Assembly (NCBI GenBank): GCA_963422465.1 | Contig: OY730173.1 | Span: 2,232,001-2,296,000 of the forward strand | DNA from: Lichina pygmaea | Lineage: Eukaryota; Ascomycota; Lichinomycetes; Lichinales; Lichinaceae | DNA: 64,000 bases | Direction of reading: 5' to 3' | Part shown: piece after piece, positions 22,910 through 32,843 of the stretch | Position numbering within the stretch: the first letter of the stretch is position 1 | How the letters are laid out: each line of letters starts with the position of its first letter | The notes under the pieces: generated by a model | What the model was told of the DNA's origin: nothing | Seen by the model: the letters and a program-made list of their open reading frames with translations, nothing else | Database searches by the model: none | Made by a program: the position numbers and the translations under genes

Positions 22910-24097
22910 ATGGAAGTACTCAACGAGGACTGGAACGAAGACTTTGTGTTCGACACGAGGGACGATGAAGAGGGCGGCGCCGCTTATCTGGAGGAGCAGA
23001 CCGAGGAGGGTGACGATGACGATGTTTATGGATACGACGACAACGACCTGGACGATCTCGGCCACTTGGACCCGGGGGCGCCGCCGTTCCAGGGGCCGCA
23101 CCGGGTGCGTGGGAACCGCCCTGTCCGAGCGCCAGTCGACCGGAACAAAGCCTGCTCTGTCGTAGTGCCGCAAGCCATCAAGGAGCGACAGGCCAACGTG
23201 CACGGCGACCTCGGCCAGGTCCGGGACTTTGCCCTGCTGGTCGAGGAGCTCAAGCGCCTGCGCCTGATCGCGTCGTCTAGAGGCATCGTCGATGGTCCGA
23301 CGGCCGAGCTGTGGCACGAGGCGGACGACATCATCGATCTGGCATCGCCAGACGACGGCTTCGGCAACGGCAGAACCCATCACCACAGCGACAACGACCA
23401 CCGGCACCACCAACACCCACACCAACACCTCCACAGCCAGCAAGGGCTTCCGCGACAGCAACCACCTCCGCTGGCACCACCCAGGTCTCCTTCGTCACCG
23501 GGCTTCAGCCTCGGCTTCGATCCGTTCGACGACGAACCCAGCCCCGTCGCGGTCCCGTCGCGGAAGAGACGAAAGTCGGTCCTCTCGCTCGACGGCGACT
23601 TCTACGAGGCGCCTCCGGCGCCGGGGACGCAGCGCGAGAGGCCGCCGGACTGCCCGACGCCCAAGCCGTCGCCGTCGCTGTCGCGCATGCCGTCGAGGTC
23701 GAGCCGGCACGGGTCCCCCTCCGTGGCCAGGTCCGTCATCGACACGATGCACCAGCGGAGGGCCGCTCCGAGCCCCTGCGCCGCGCCGCCCAAGAAGATG
23801 CCCTTTGACAGCACCACCCTGCGCGAGCTCGTCGCGCACGTGCGCTCGCTGAGCCGACGCCTGGCCGAGCTGGTCGTCATCGCCGAGAGTCCGCTGCCGA
23901 GCCCGAGCCCGAGCCAGAGCCCGCACCTGTCGCCTCCGCCGTCGTTCGGCCAGGTCCTGAGCGGCTCCATGGCCAGCTCGCCCTCGTTCGGCACGGCACG
24001 ACCGACGAAGAAGAGCATGAGCGCGACCGACGTGCTGACGCCGATCAAGGGGAAGGAGAACGAGTTGAACGGTCACATCCTGATGGCCGTCATCTAG
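22910..24097 (+). CDS. Uncharacterised conserved acidic/proline-rich protein
   Basis: Single open frame of 395 codons. I start it at the ATG of MEVLNEDWNEDFVFD; the open frame continues 72 codons upstream, but that part looks like leader. The N terminus is very acidic. The one segment with clear globular character is residues ~85-145 (a PQAIKER...QVRDFALLVEELKRLR helix followed by a LW-EADDIIDLA helix). Then come a His-rich stretch, a phosphosite-like RKRRKSVLSLDGDF motif, a Ser/Pro/Arg-rich linker and a C-terminal helix block starting KKMPFDSTTLRELV. I believe this layout recurs in filamentous ascomycetes but cannot name a function. A septation-network role (Byr4/Etd1-like) crossed my mind without firm support. 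The ORF ends TAG at 24095-24097. Confidence 0.7.
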   Translation: MEVLNEDWNEDFVFDTRDDEEGGAAYLEEQTEEGDDDDVYGYDDNDLDDLGHLDPGAPPFQGPHRVRGNRPVRAPVDRNKACSVVVPQAIKERQANVHGDLGQVRDFALLVEELKRLRLIASSRGIVDGPTAELWHEADDIIDLASPDDGFGNGRTHHHSDNDHRHHQHPHQHLHSQQGLPRQQPPPLAPPRSPSSPGFSLGFDPFDDEPSPVAVPSRKRRKSVLSLDGDFYEAPPAPGTQRERPPDCPTPKPSPSLSRMPSRSSRHGSPSVARSVIDTMHQRRAAPSPCAAPPKKMPFDSTTLRELVAHVRSLSRRLAELVVIAESPLPSPSPSQSPHLSPPPSFGQVLSGSMASSPSFGTARPTKKSMSATDVLTPIKGKENELNGHILMAVI

Positions 24098-24187
24098 CAT
24101 CGTCCCGGCCTCTGTTCACACGACCCTTGCTTGTTTTCGTAGATGCTCGTGTCCTTTGAGACGCTCGTTCGACCTTCATCCCTCCAT

Positions 24188-24230
<43 letters not shown>

Positions 24231-26376
24231 ATGCACGCGCTCAGCAAAGGCACGACTGACGGCCAGCCTGCTCGCCTCCCCAAAACTCCTTCGGATCGCT
24301 TGTTTCCTTTTCCGTTGCCGGCGTCGCACCTACACACATGTTTCCAGAGCGGCGTCCTCAGCTCGGCGTTGCGTTTCTCTCTCTTTTCATCCCAATCTCA
24401 TTGGTTCTCGAATGGCGTTTACCAGGTTCTTCGGGGGGTAAGGGCACAGGCGGAGCCATGATGGCAGGGCACGCACACACGACACTAACAGCAACAACAA
24501 CGACATGGGCATCGGCGTGGATGGAAACGAGCAAACAGGCATCTACGCATGTTTCTCTTCTGTCTCTTTCCGCTCCCTTCTCCAAAAGGGTCAAGACTGT
24601 ACAATACAATACAAAGGAGGTCTCTCCGAATACAACATCTGTCATAGGCCGTTCTACTTGTTCTCTTCTCTCTCTCCTACCTGCTCCTCGAGTCTACCCC
24701 TCACTGATCTGCATCGACTCATCCTCGCCGGACAGCTTCAAGCTTGACTGTACCCAAGACACATTCTATATCTCCCCTTTCTCCCCCAACTGCACCGACT
24801 TCCGCACTCCCATCAACGCCAAGGAGGCGCTAAAGCCAACCATGTCACCAGGACGACTCCAATCTCTTCACCAGAAGCAACAAGCCACCGCCAGATGCAG
24901 CCACCGAACGCCTCACTCCTTCGACCGCCGCACCAGAAGACCACAGTTAGGTAAACCATATCTCTTACTGTGCCGCTGTGCTCTCCGAAGCGAAGATAAA
25001 ATCCCCCTTCTGCCATCGATGCTCACCGCCCTGGAAAGAGTGGGGGACACCAGCTCTGCCTGCGGGGTCTCAAGAAGCCTGCGGGGTCCGAGCAGGCTTC
25101 TTCGTCCGACCCTGGATCCTTGACCAGACCTGCACACATAGTCACGTGCGGACTTACCTGCACGCTGTCTGGGGCCACCAGTTCCTGTTATGAGTACCCC
25201 AGGCACGTATGATTTGAGGCTCTGCGCAACACCGCTTCACGAGTTGAGCGATGAAGGGTCATGGGGCATCTACAGCAGTGTATATTTTTTGGTCCGTTAC
25301 TATTGGCAGTTGCTACGCTAAACTCTTTCTCCTTACTTCAATCACCCTTCAGACTCTTGTCTTGTGATTGGGATTGCGCTGTGCATTCACTCCGTATGGT
25401 GATGATGTTCATCTCCACTGATTGTCAATCAGTCTTCTGTTGTTGGGTGGCTCGGCTGGATGGGTTGACCGGGTCGACTGGGATGAGCGGCATGACCGGG
25501 TCGATGAGATGCAAGCTGCTCTGCCTCTCTGTGCAGCAGGACTGCGCAGTAGGCTCCTCCTACGGCTCACGAGCGACAAAAACAGAAGTCTGTACAAGCA
25601 TGTCTCTCCTTGAAGATGACCTTGCCATCTGCTCCGACTCGAAGTGAGAGTCCAAAACAGCGCTCAGCCACATTCAGAGCCCCTTCCTTCAACATCAACA
25701 ATCGAAGTTGTTTGTTCCGTGTACATGACAGATGTGGCGTACGACGTCTGGCTCATCACAACTTCTTACAAAAAAAGCAGCATGTCCTAGCTAGCGTCTA
25801 TCATGTCAAGACCAAGCCTCTTGGCTGGCAGCGGCGCGTTACGGTACGGTATGGTCTGACGAGCGTGTGCTCAAGGTCACGGCCGTCTACAAGTTTTGTA
25901 CGCATGGGGTCACGCCTTGCCCTGCACGTTGATGATGATGGTCGGCGGGGAGCCTTTGAGAATGCCTCACCGGTACCTACTACCTTACTTACATGCCCTA
26001 CCTACATACCCTACCCACTTTCCTTCCATCTTGTATCTGGACTCGTCTCTCCGGGTGAATGCAAGTAGTAGTCAGTTATCGTTGTGGTAAAGTAAGTCAA
26101 GCACGAGTGAATTGTGCCGATGGATCTTTCCTGGCTTATCACCTCCGATTTTTCGTCTCGAATACATGTCGTCGTCCCGCAGAAGATGTCCACCTCCTGC
26201 AGAAAGAACGTTCACGGAAACATACATCCCCACCGGTCTAACTTCTAGAGAGACAGACGAGTAGAAGAGTACTCCGTGGATGTGTTCGTGATCGGGTGAC
26301 GGATGGGAAAGGAGAACAACGCGGAGAACGAAGAGGGGAAGAAGGAGAAGAAGAAGAACAAGGAGTGTTGCTTTTA
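24098..26376. other. Intergenic region with CT microsatellite
   Basis: About 2.3 kb without a recognisable gene. It holds a pure CT repeat at about 24191-24225, probably in the 3' UTR of the upstream gene. Open frames here (for instance 24338-25123) have unconvincing, low-complexity translations. Confidence 0.4.
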
Positions 26377-27900
26377 TCATTCTTCAATCGACTTGACACA
26401 CTCCCACTCGCCCTTCAGATTCTCCTTCCACAGTGAAACCTTGTTGTCGCCGCCGCTCACCGCGAGCACGTTCCCGCTGAGGCTCCAGCTGACGCGCCAC
26501 AGCACCGCGTCGAACTGCAGCACCGTGCTCTGCCACTTCTCGCCTGCCGCACCGCCGCGGTCTCCGTCGTCGTTGCCACCGGCGCCAGCCCCACTGCCTT
26601 CTGGACCGGCATCGCCTGTGGCGCCTGATCTTTGCGCCGAGTCGGTGCTGCTGTTGTTGGTCTTGTTGTTCGTGCTGTTCTTTGTCGTTCCCGTCGGCGC
26701 TTGCGACGAGGACGCCGACGACGTCGGCGTCGCGCAGGTCCAGATCCGTACCGTCTTGTCTTGGCTGGCCGATGCGATGTACGATTTCTGTAGTACCGTC
26801 GGCGCCCACGCCACGTCTCGGACCCAGTCGGTGTGGCCAGTCAGGGTGATGCTGTGGTTCCAAGACTTGTGCTCCATGCTTTTTAACGTGATTGTGACGT
26901 GTTGGTTAGTTGGGTGCTAGATGAACTATGGCAACGAAAGCAGCATAATGGCAGCTGGAAACTTACTTCCAGTCCCAGATCTTGACGAGGTTGTCGCTGC
27001 CGCCCGTGACAAATCTCCTCGCACTGGATTGCGGCGCTCTACTGCTGAACAGAGTGCCCGGGTATAGAGCGGGCGCCCACGAGACAGCGTTGACGCCGAT
27101 GCCGTGGGCAGCCAAGATCTTGTGTTCCCACCGATTGTCCTCAAACTCCAGCACGGACACCTTGCCGTCCGAGGAGGCGCACGCCAAAAGACAGCCAGCT
27201 TCATGTGGAGACCAGGAAACGATGTTTACTGGCGGTGTCTTCTGGGTGAGCCCTGGAAGCCACACAGTTCGTCCTCCCCTCGAGCATGCTTACCCGAAGC
27301 AGTGTGCAGCGCAAAGTCGAACACCTTTTGCCTGCAAAACTGAGTAATCTGCCTGAGCCACAATGGATTGAAGGCCCTAAGCATACCATTGGCCACCTTG
27401 TTCGCGCCAGATGAATACCTTGCCGTCGTAGCTCGCCGACGCGAGGATGTTGCCGTACTTGGGATGCGCCTAGACGTTCGCCTCCCCTTCAGCCCCCGCT
27501 GTCCATTAAGCTTCATGGCGTCGATTGACATACCCATGCAACGGACCATACAGCGCCCTCATGTCTGTCGATCTGTCTCAGTCTCGCTTGCCGTATGCTC
27601 AGTCTGCTCTGGAAGACGGCATACCCTTTCAGTGTTTCCGTTAAACGATGGGTGTCCCCTTCAATCTCGAATATTTTGATGGTCCTGTCCGAGGAGCAAG
27701 TTGCCAGTCTCCGACCATAGTAGTCCAGTACGGCATCATGCTTCGACGGCAACCTATCAGCAACTGTGGCCTGTTGCCTGGGCGGAAGAATGCAAGTTCA
27801 TACAATCATGTCATCATGACCGGAGTTGGAGATAACTTGCTCCTGTAATATAGATCATTAGCAGGAGCTCCAATCATCCAGATGCACTTGTACCTACCAT
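26377..27900 (-). CDS. SEC13: Sec13, WD40 protein of COPII coat and nuclear pore
   Basis: Structural WD40 protein that pairs with Sec31 in the outer COPII coat and with Nup145C/Nup84 in the nuclear pore. Eight coding exons (26377-26878, 26967-27228, 27294-27331, 27387-27469, 27534-27564, 27625-27740, 27804-27842, 27898-27900) close in phase to 357 aa. Family blocks seen: [108 protein letters not shown] and [15 protein letters not shown]. The first coding exon is only the ATG, with GTAGGT following. The protein is ~55 residues longer than usual because of a Ser/Thr/Asn/Gly-rich insertion between the fifth and sixth blades (encoded about 26560-26750). Assignment is firm; the tiny first exon is deduced from splice signals. 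Confidence 0.93.
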
Positions 27901-28367
27901 TCTGCCTAGCAGCGTGTTCTGAGGATTGATAAACACGGAAGCAAACAACGAAGCTAGTATCACCAGTGGTTCGCAAAGACAAGGTACGAAGTACGTAATT
28001 CCATAGGGTTCAGGCTACGGGGAAACGTCGGGCCGAGAGATGGTCTTTCGAGATCACATGACTTTGAGCACATGATAAATTTCTGGCTGGAGCTACCTAG
28101 CGTGGTTTGCGATTTTGGCACCCACACTCTGATTTTCAATATCAACAAGAACATCTATCATAAGTCACAGTAATAAGTCTGGTATCGCTCAAGACCTCGA
28201 CTTTATCTCCTTACTAATCGAAACATCAGATTGAACCTCGGCTCAGCCATTGTTACCATTGACCCGTACCCGTAGGTAGGCACGGTAGGGTACATACGTA
28301 CGTATGGATACATTGCCGTCGTGATGTCGCCTTCCTATCAGCTCGTCCCATCCAAAGCAGCACAACC
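27901..28367. other. Divergent promoter region SEC13 / PEX20
   Basis: 467-bp spacer between two divergently transcribed genes; it must hold both promoters. It contains GTAC-rich palindromic stretches (about 28275-28300). No other feature recognised. Confidence 0.5.
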
Positions 28368-29374
28368 ATGGCAGACGCACTTTGTGGTCCTTCTAATGCG
28401 CTTCAGCAGCTCAGTAAACACCAATCTGCAGATAGATCTCTCCAGCGAGATCGGCTAGCTGCAACCGGGCAACCGGAAGAGGCACGTCCAAGTCTCCATG
28501 CGCAGCTCTGACAAGCTGCTGATACTGGGTGTTACAGTCATTCCGGTCTTCTCCTGACTCGAGGCTCGGCCTTCTTGATCATGAGTTTGCAGCGTTTCAA
28601 ACAGGCCACCTGCAGCCAGCCTTGTCGCCACTTTCCCCCGCAGAGTCTCTCGGCTTCTACAATCATTCACGACCTGCTTTTTTCGCTTCTCCCGCCTCAG
28701 CGAGCTGGGCCAATGACTTTCAACGGCTCCAAATCTCAGACCCAGTCACACCGCCGCTCAGGTATATAGCAGCAGGACAGTCGCCTGCTCTGGTCTCTGC
28801 TCAAAGATGGCGACAAGAATTTCTGCTCCAAGAGCATGCCTTCGCCACGGAGATGCCCACAAGCGGCGCCAGCACATATGCATCCAGCACGTTCGTTAAC
28901 GGCGGGAATACGTATACTGCTCTGCCATCAGGTGCCCACGATCCGATACAGTGGCAATTACCTGGGCCAATGCTAGATCTACAGACGCAGTCCAACCAAG
29001 ATCTAGCTGCGTTGGGAATCGAAGCTGCAGGAGCCTTTAATCTGAGTGAAGATGATGCAATGGACGCGGCCGAGTCACCGGGGAGCTTGGAGGATATGTC
29101 GATTCGATCAGATATAGCAGATGCCAAGCAGTCGTCGACAGAAAACCCAACACCAAGGATCGGAGCCGATACGATACCAGACAGAAGGGAGGTCGTCTCG
29201 CGGGACAAGGACGACGATCGGAGGGAGTTGGCGGTCACAGCAGGGCAACTGCTTGATAGCGTGAGGAATGACCGCAGCCAGAAATTTCAAAAGAGCAGCT
29301 TTCTCCATCTAATGCAGCAGATCCGAGACGGGCAAGCCACCGTCGAGGGGACGGACATCGTCCAGGTCGGCTGA
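28368..29374 (+). CDS. PEX20: Pex20, peroxisomal import co-receptor
   Basis: Filamentous-fungal partner of Pex7 in PTS2 import, cycling between cytosol and peroxisome. The N terminus at 28368 reads MADALCGPSNALQQLSKH, with the conserved cysteine that is monoubiquitinated in Pex20/Pex5-type receptors. The main frame (about 28523-29374) gives LLDHEFAAFQ, two WxxxF motifs (WANDF, WRQEF) used for docking to Pex14/Pex13, and the conserved C-terminal block ELAVTAGQLLDSV...KFQKSSFLHLMQQIRDG. The first ~47 codons and the main frame are in different frames. I found no canonical intron between about 28485 and 28537 that restores phase, so there is an atypical intron, an indel in this copy, or an assembly error. 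After VEGTDIVQ a further exon starting near 29426 is possible (GTCGGC donor, GTCAG acceptor). Confidence 0.85.
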
Positions 29375-30299
29375 CAATTCCCGGGCTATGGGTCGACGCG
29401 GGGGACTGACCTTGCGGTCAGGATGACAAGCCTTCAGATCGCGCTCGCAGTGGGAGCTTCGAAGCTTGGATAGAGGCTCCTGTCGCCGTCAACAGCTCAG
29501 AGCCAACCACTGTTGTCGCTTCTGATATGCTCACGTTTGACGACGTCGGTAGCTGCGGCTTATCGTGGCGCCTCGCTCCCACATCATCCGCGGTCAGCGG
29601 GCGGGCGTGATGATCGCTCTGAGGATATGTCCACCATGGTGTCGCTAGAGGCTGGACGCACTTTTGCGTTGGGTTTGGAGTTTGAATGGGAAGGTATGGC
29701 TTGGCTGGGATCTTTCGTCAGGGCTGTGATTGGCGTTCCCAGGTATTGTCTCAGGGGTCTAGTGAATTTCAGATGATGTTCACGTATTTACCGCTGCCAC
29801 CTTAATATACACAGAATGGTCCTTCTTACAGTTGCTACGGTACGTGTAAGCTAGCCTACTTGGTCTCGGGCATCCAGTTTAGTGCAGGACGGCAGCCCAA
29901 ACGTTGATTTGTTATAGGCTAAAAGTGTAACGCACGGTAGAGGCAGCTCCCATGCATCCTCGGCGGGCGAAGTGCATATCCTGCTCGTCCCGGGTGGTTC
30001 TTGCCCCATCGCCAACTGTTTTGACAACCGTCCTGCGACTGAACGCATCAACAGCGCTGTGGTTATCTCCAGCAATGATTCACTGCCAATGATAGTCTAA
30101 TCGATCGCAATATAAGCTAGCTTCACGCTCCATCCTTTGAGCGTTTCAACAGGGGGATCTCCAGCAACACAGACCGAGCAGCCTATGTTTGTATAGTGTC
30201 GTGTCGCGATACGGCATCAACATCGAGTACCCAGCTTGATCATTCTCCTCGATATAAATCCCAGCTCCAGGGACGAGCCCCTCGTCCCACTCCGCCGCA
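29375..30299. other. Spacer PEX20 to WHI2
   Basis: Nothing certain. The left edge may include a last PEX20 exon (about 29426-29610); the rest is presumed 3' UTR and WHI2 promoter. Confidence 0.4.
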
Positions 30300-32434
30300 T
30301 TGACGGATAGCATCCTTGGGCGTTCGCTGGTCGGGGGCGAGGTCCCGTCGGACGACATTTCTCCTCGATTATCATCACCACCTCCCAGCGACTTCTCGTT
30401 CTCATCAGCGTCGCCCTCCTCACGTCCGCCTCCGTTCTCGTCGCTCTATTTCCCTCCCACTGAAGCAAAGACCGGAATTGCCTCGTCCGAAGTAGAGGAA
30501 GAGGATCCATCCAGCTTCGGCGCCGACGACGACGACGACGACGACGGACCGGCACCTCCCTTTGAGGAGCGACCGTCTCCGGCGGGTCACGCTGTTGTCG
30601 ACGCCAAGGCAGCTCTACCGCTTGATAACAAAGGCGCGAGCCCCAACAAGAACGTCGACGACAGCGAACCGCCGCCACCTTACACCGAGGGTTCGAGTCC
30701 GCTCGAGTCTTTTACTTATCTCATGGCCGCAGCAGGCGGGCCTACGAGCCTCATCACACAGGTTCAACAGGGAGGACCTCCGATCAATACTCTAGGAGGT
30801 ACGCAAAGAACATGCTACTCAAGCTTCTATTCCGAGAGGATATATGCTCACGCGTCTCAATTGACTAGATGTTGGCGCCGATGAGAACATCACCCTGGAT
30901 CTTCGGTATGAATGAACTGCGACGACATTCAGCATGGGCTGTTATGCTGATATTGTGGGTTCGCATCATAGCGGCACGCGATTCATGCTATCTCGAGATG
31001 AGCTCTTGACTTTGCCTGAGTTCGTGCTGCTCTCGCTCTTTCCCAATGGCTTGCTGCCCGATGGCCACGTCAACGCGTATGGCGACGGGGACGTCTATCC
31101 GGTCGATGTGCGTTCGAGCCAGCTGAAGCTACGACAGGCTTCTGCGCCGCCTAGAGCAGCCCAATGCTAACATCAAGGGGCACAGTACGATCCGGCAAGC
31201 CTCCAGTACATGCTAGATTTCTTCCGACAGGTCGCCCAGACCATCCCATCGAGATCGCCGTCTCCGTCAGCGGCTCACGATCTGGAGGCGATAGCCGCAG
31301 AACCGGTCAGCGGCTCCGCCACGGACATGTTGCAAGATCGGGCGGGGATCATCGTGCTTCGCGAAGACCTGGATTTCTACGTCATACCGCCAAAGGCCGA
31401 GATTGAGCTAGCGGAAATGATGGAGGTGAAGCGAGCGGCGGGCCGAGCTCTTTTGGACCAGGCTGGCATCTTCTCTGGCTTGAGGAAGAGCGAGGAAGCT
31501 GGCACGACAGAACAACATCTCATCGAGATGTTGACGGCCGGGTATGCAAAAATTCTTGCCGTTGCGGGCCATCCTGGCTCCGGGCCCCGTCTTTCGTTCA
31601 CCACTAACCATCACCTTGAACTGAAAGCGGCTTCAATCACGACGACCGTTGGGGTCATCGAGCGGGCGAGCCGAACAAGGCGGTCATATGCAGCTTGGCG
31701 CTAGCAAGACTACGGACTGACGTCCACAAGTCGGCCGAGGAACTGACAAACGGCAACACCAGCAGCAGCAACAACTCGAACATAGGGGCCAGCGAGACCA
31801 ACGGAGGCGTCACGTCGATGTCACCGTCATCTCCGGGATCGCCGCCTGGGTCGCCGCCGGGGTCGCCGGCCCCGTCGTCCGCGGCCGCCCTGGGTATGGC
31901 TCAGAAGCTGCTACTCTTCTGGCGGAAACCGGCGCGTCGATGCTGGTGGGAAGGCACGGACCTCGAGAACGTCGATGGAGTCGACGGCACGCTCAAGGTT
32001 TGGATCCGGAGAGTCTGGACATTGGAGATGGTGAGCATCATTCCTCGGAGTTCTGAGTACCGCGATGATAGAATATAACTTCATTCCTTCCGTGATGAAA
32101 GTGACACCGTCAATCCTCGGAGCAAATCCTGCCTGTTCTGGTCGTCGTCGCGAACTTGTTACTTGAGAGAAAACAACCATGGCTGCAAGTTTTTCATCGC
32201 TTCGCGGCTGTCCCTTTACCTGCTTGGGCTATTCCCATCAGCTGCCCTCCCATTCTTGTCTGCACGCACATCACTTACCGCTCTTACTACTCCATTCCCA
32301 CTCTTACCATCACTTATATCTTCAGTACTTGGCTCCATGATACCTCTCTACTACTCAACCGTCCATCTTTGTCTTCCTCCAAGATCAAAGGCTAACGAAA
32401 GCTTTCGCAACAGAGTGTCATCGGCTTACGGTAA
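30300..32434 (+). CDS. WHI2: Whi2-like BTB-fold phosphatase activator
   Basis: Adaptor with a BTB/POZ-like core. In yeast, Whi2 binds the Psr1/Psr2 phosphatases and curbs growth under stress. Six exons (30300-30798, 30869-30905, 30972-31107, 31186-31541, 31628-32030, 32414-32434) close in phase to 483 aa. Residues ~1-165 are an acidic Ser/Pro-rich disordered region. The BTB-like core runs DVGADENITLDLRGTRFMLS, RDELLTLPEFVLLSLFPNG and YDPASLQYMLDFFRQVA. Then come FNHDDRWGHRAGEPNKAVIC, SLALARLRTD, an SPGSPPGSPPGSPAPS repeat, and the family end RRVWTLEMSVIGLR. The intron before 31186 has a CTAAC branch site. The last intron is long (383 bp) and precedes a 7-codon exon. The start ATG is the first in a long open frame; a later start is possible. 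Confidence 0.9.
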
Positions 32435-32843
32435 AGAACACAGTTCTACTGAGCAACCTTTCTTCTGAACTGCACACGTTTATACAAAACATCAGCCGTC
32501 ACTTTTTCTTGGCATCTTCATGCAATTTCGTTTGCTATCTCTCTTCAAATTTTTGATTTCATGTGTTTCTGTTCCATCCCGTAGTATCTTGGCATCCAGT
32601 CAGTCATCTACAGGGGAAAGACCACTACGATACAAACAAATCAGATTTCTATTCCCTATTATTGCAGCCTAAGAATATTACATGCATCTAGTGAGTTGAC
32701 TGACCAGGCCGATGTAAGTACGTACTTGCTCTTCACTCTTCCTCTGAGCAAATTAGCACTGCACCAAGTACTCTCTTTAGGTGAAGTAGATGTCTAGTCT
32801 GTAGCTAGTCTGAACCGCGGCGAGCCGTGCGGGGTGTACGCTA
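32435..32843. other. Convergent 3' spacer WHI2 / hydrolase gene
   Basis: 409 bp between two genes that converge. AT-richer than the flanks, presumably both 3' UTRs. No element recognised. Confidence 0.45.

Noticed and set aside
22910-24097. Naming the acidic protein Byr4/Bfa1
   Set aside because: General layout and an acidic WNEDF start are not enough; I could not match the core helices to that family with confidence.
24338-25123. A 261-codon open frame as a gene
   Set aside because: Low-complexity translation, no recognisable domain, starts at an arbitrary point after the CT repeat, and shorter frames overlap it in the other phases.
30146-30678. Minus-strand Arg-rich frames across the WHI2 start
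   Set aside because: Complement of the Asp/Ser/Pro-rich WHI2 N terminus; no splice or domain support.
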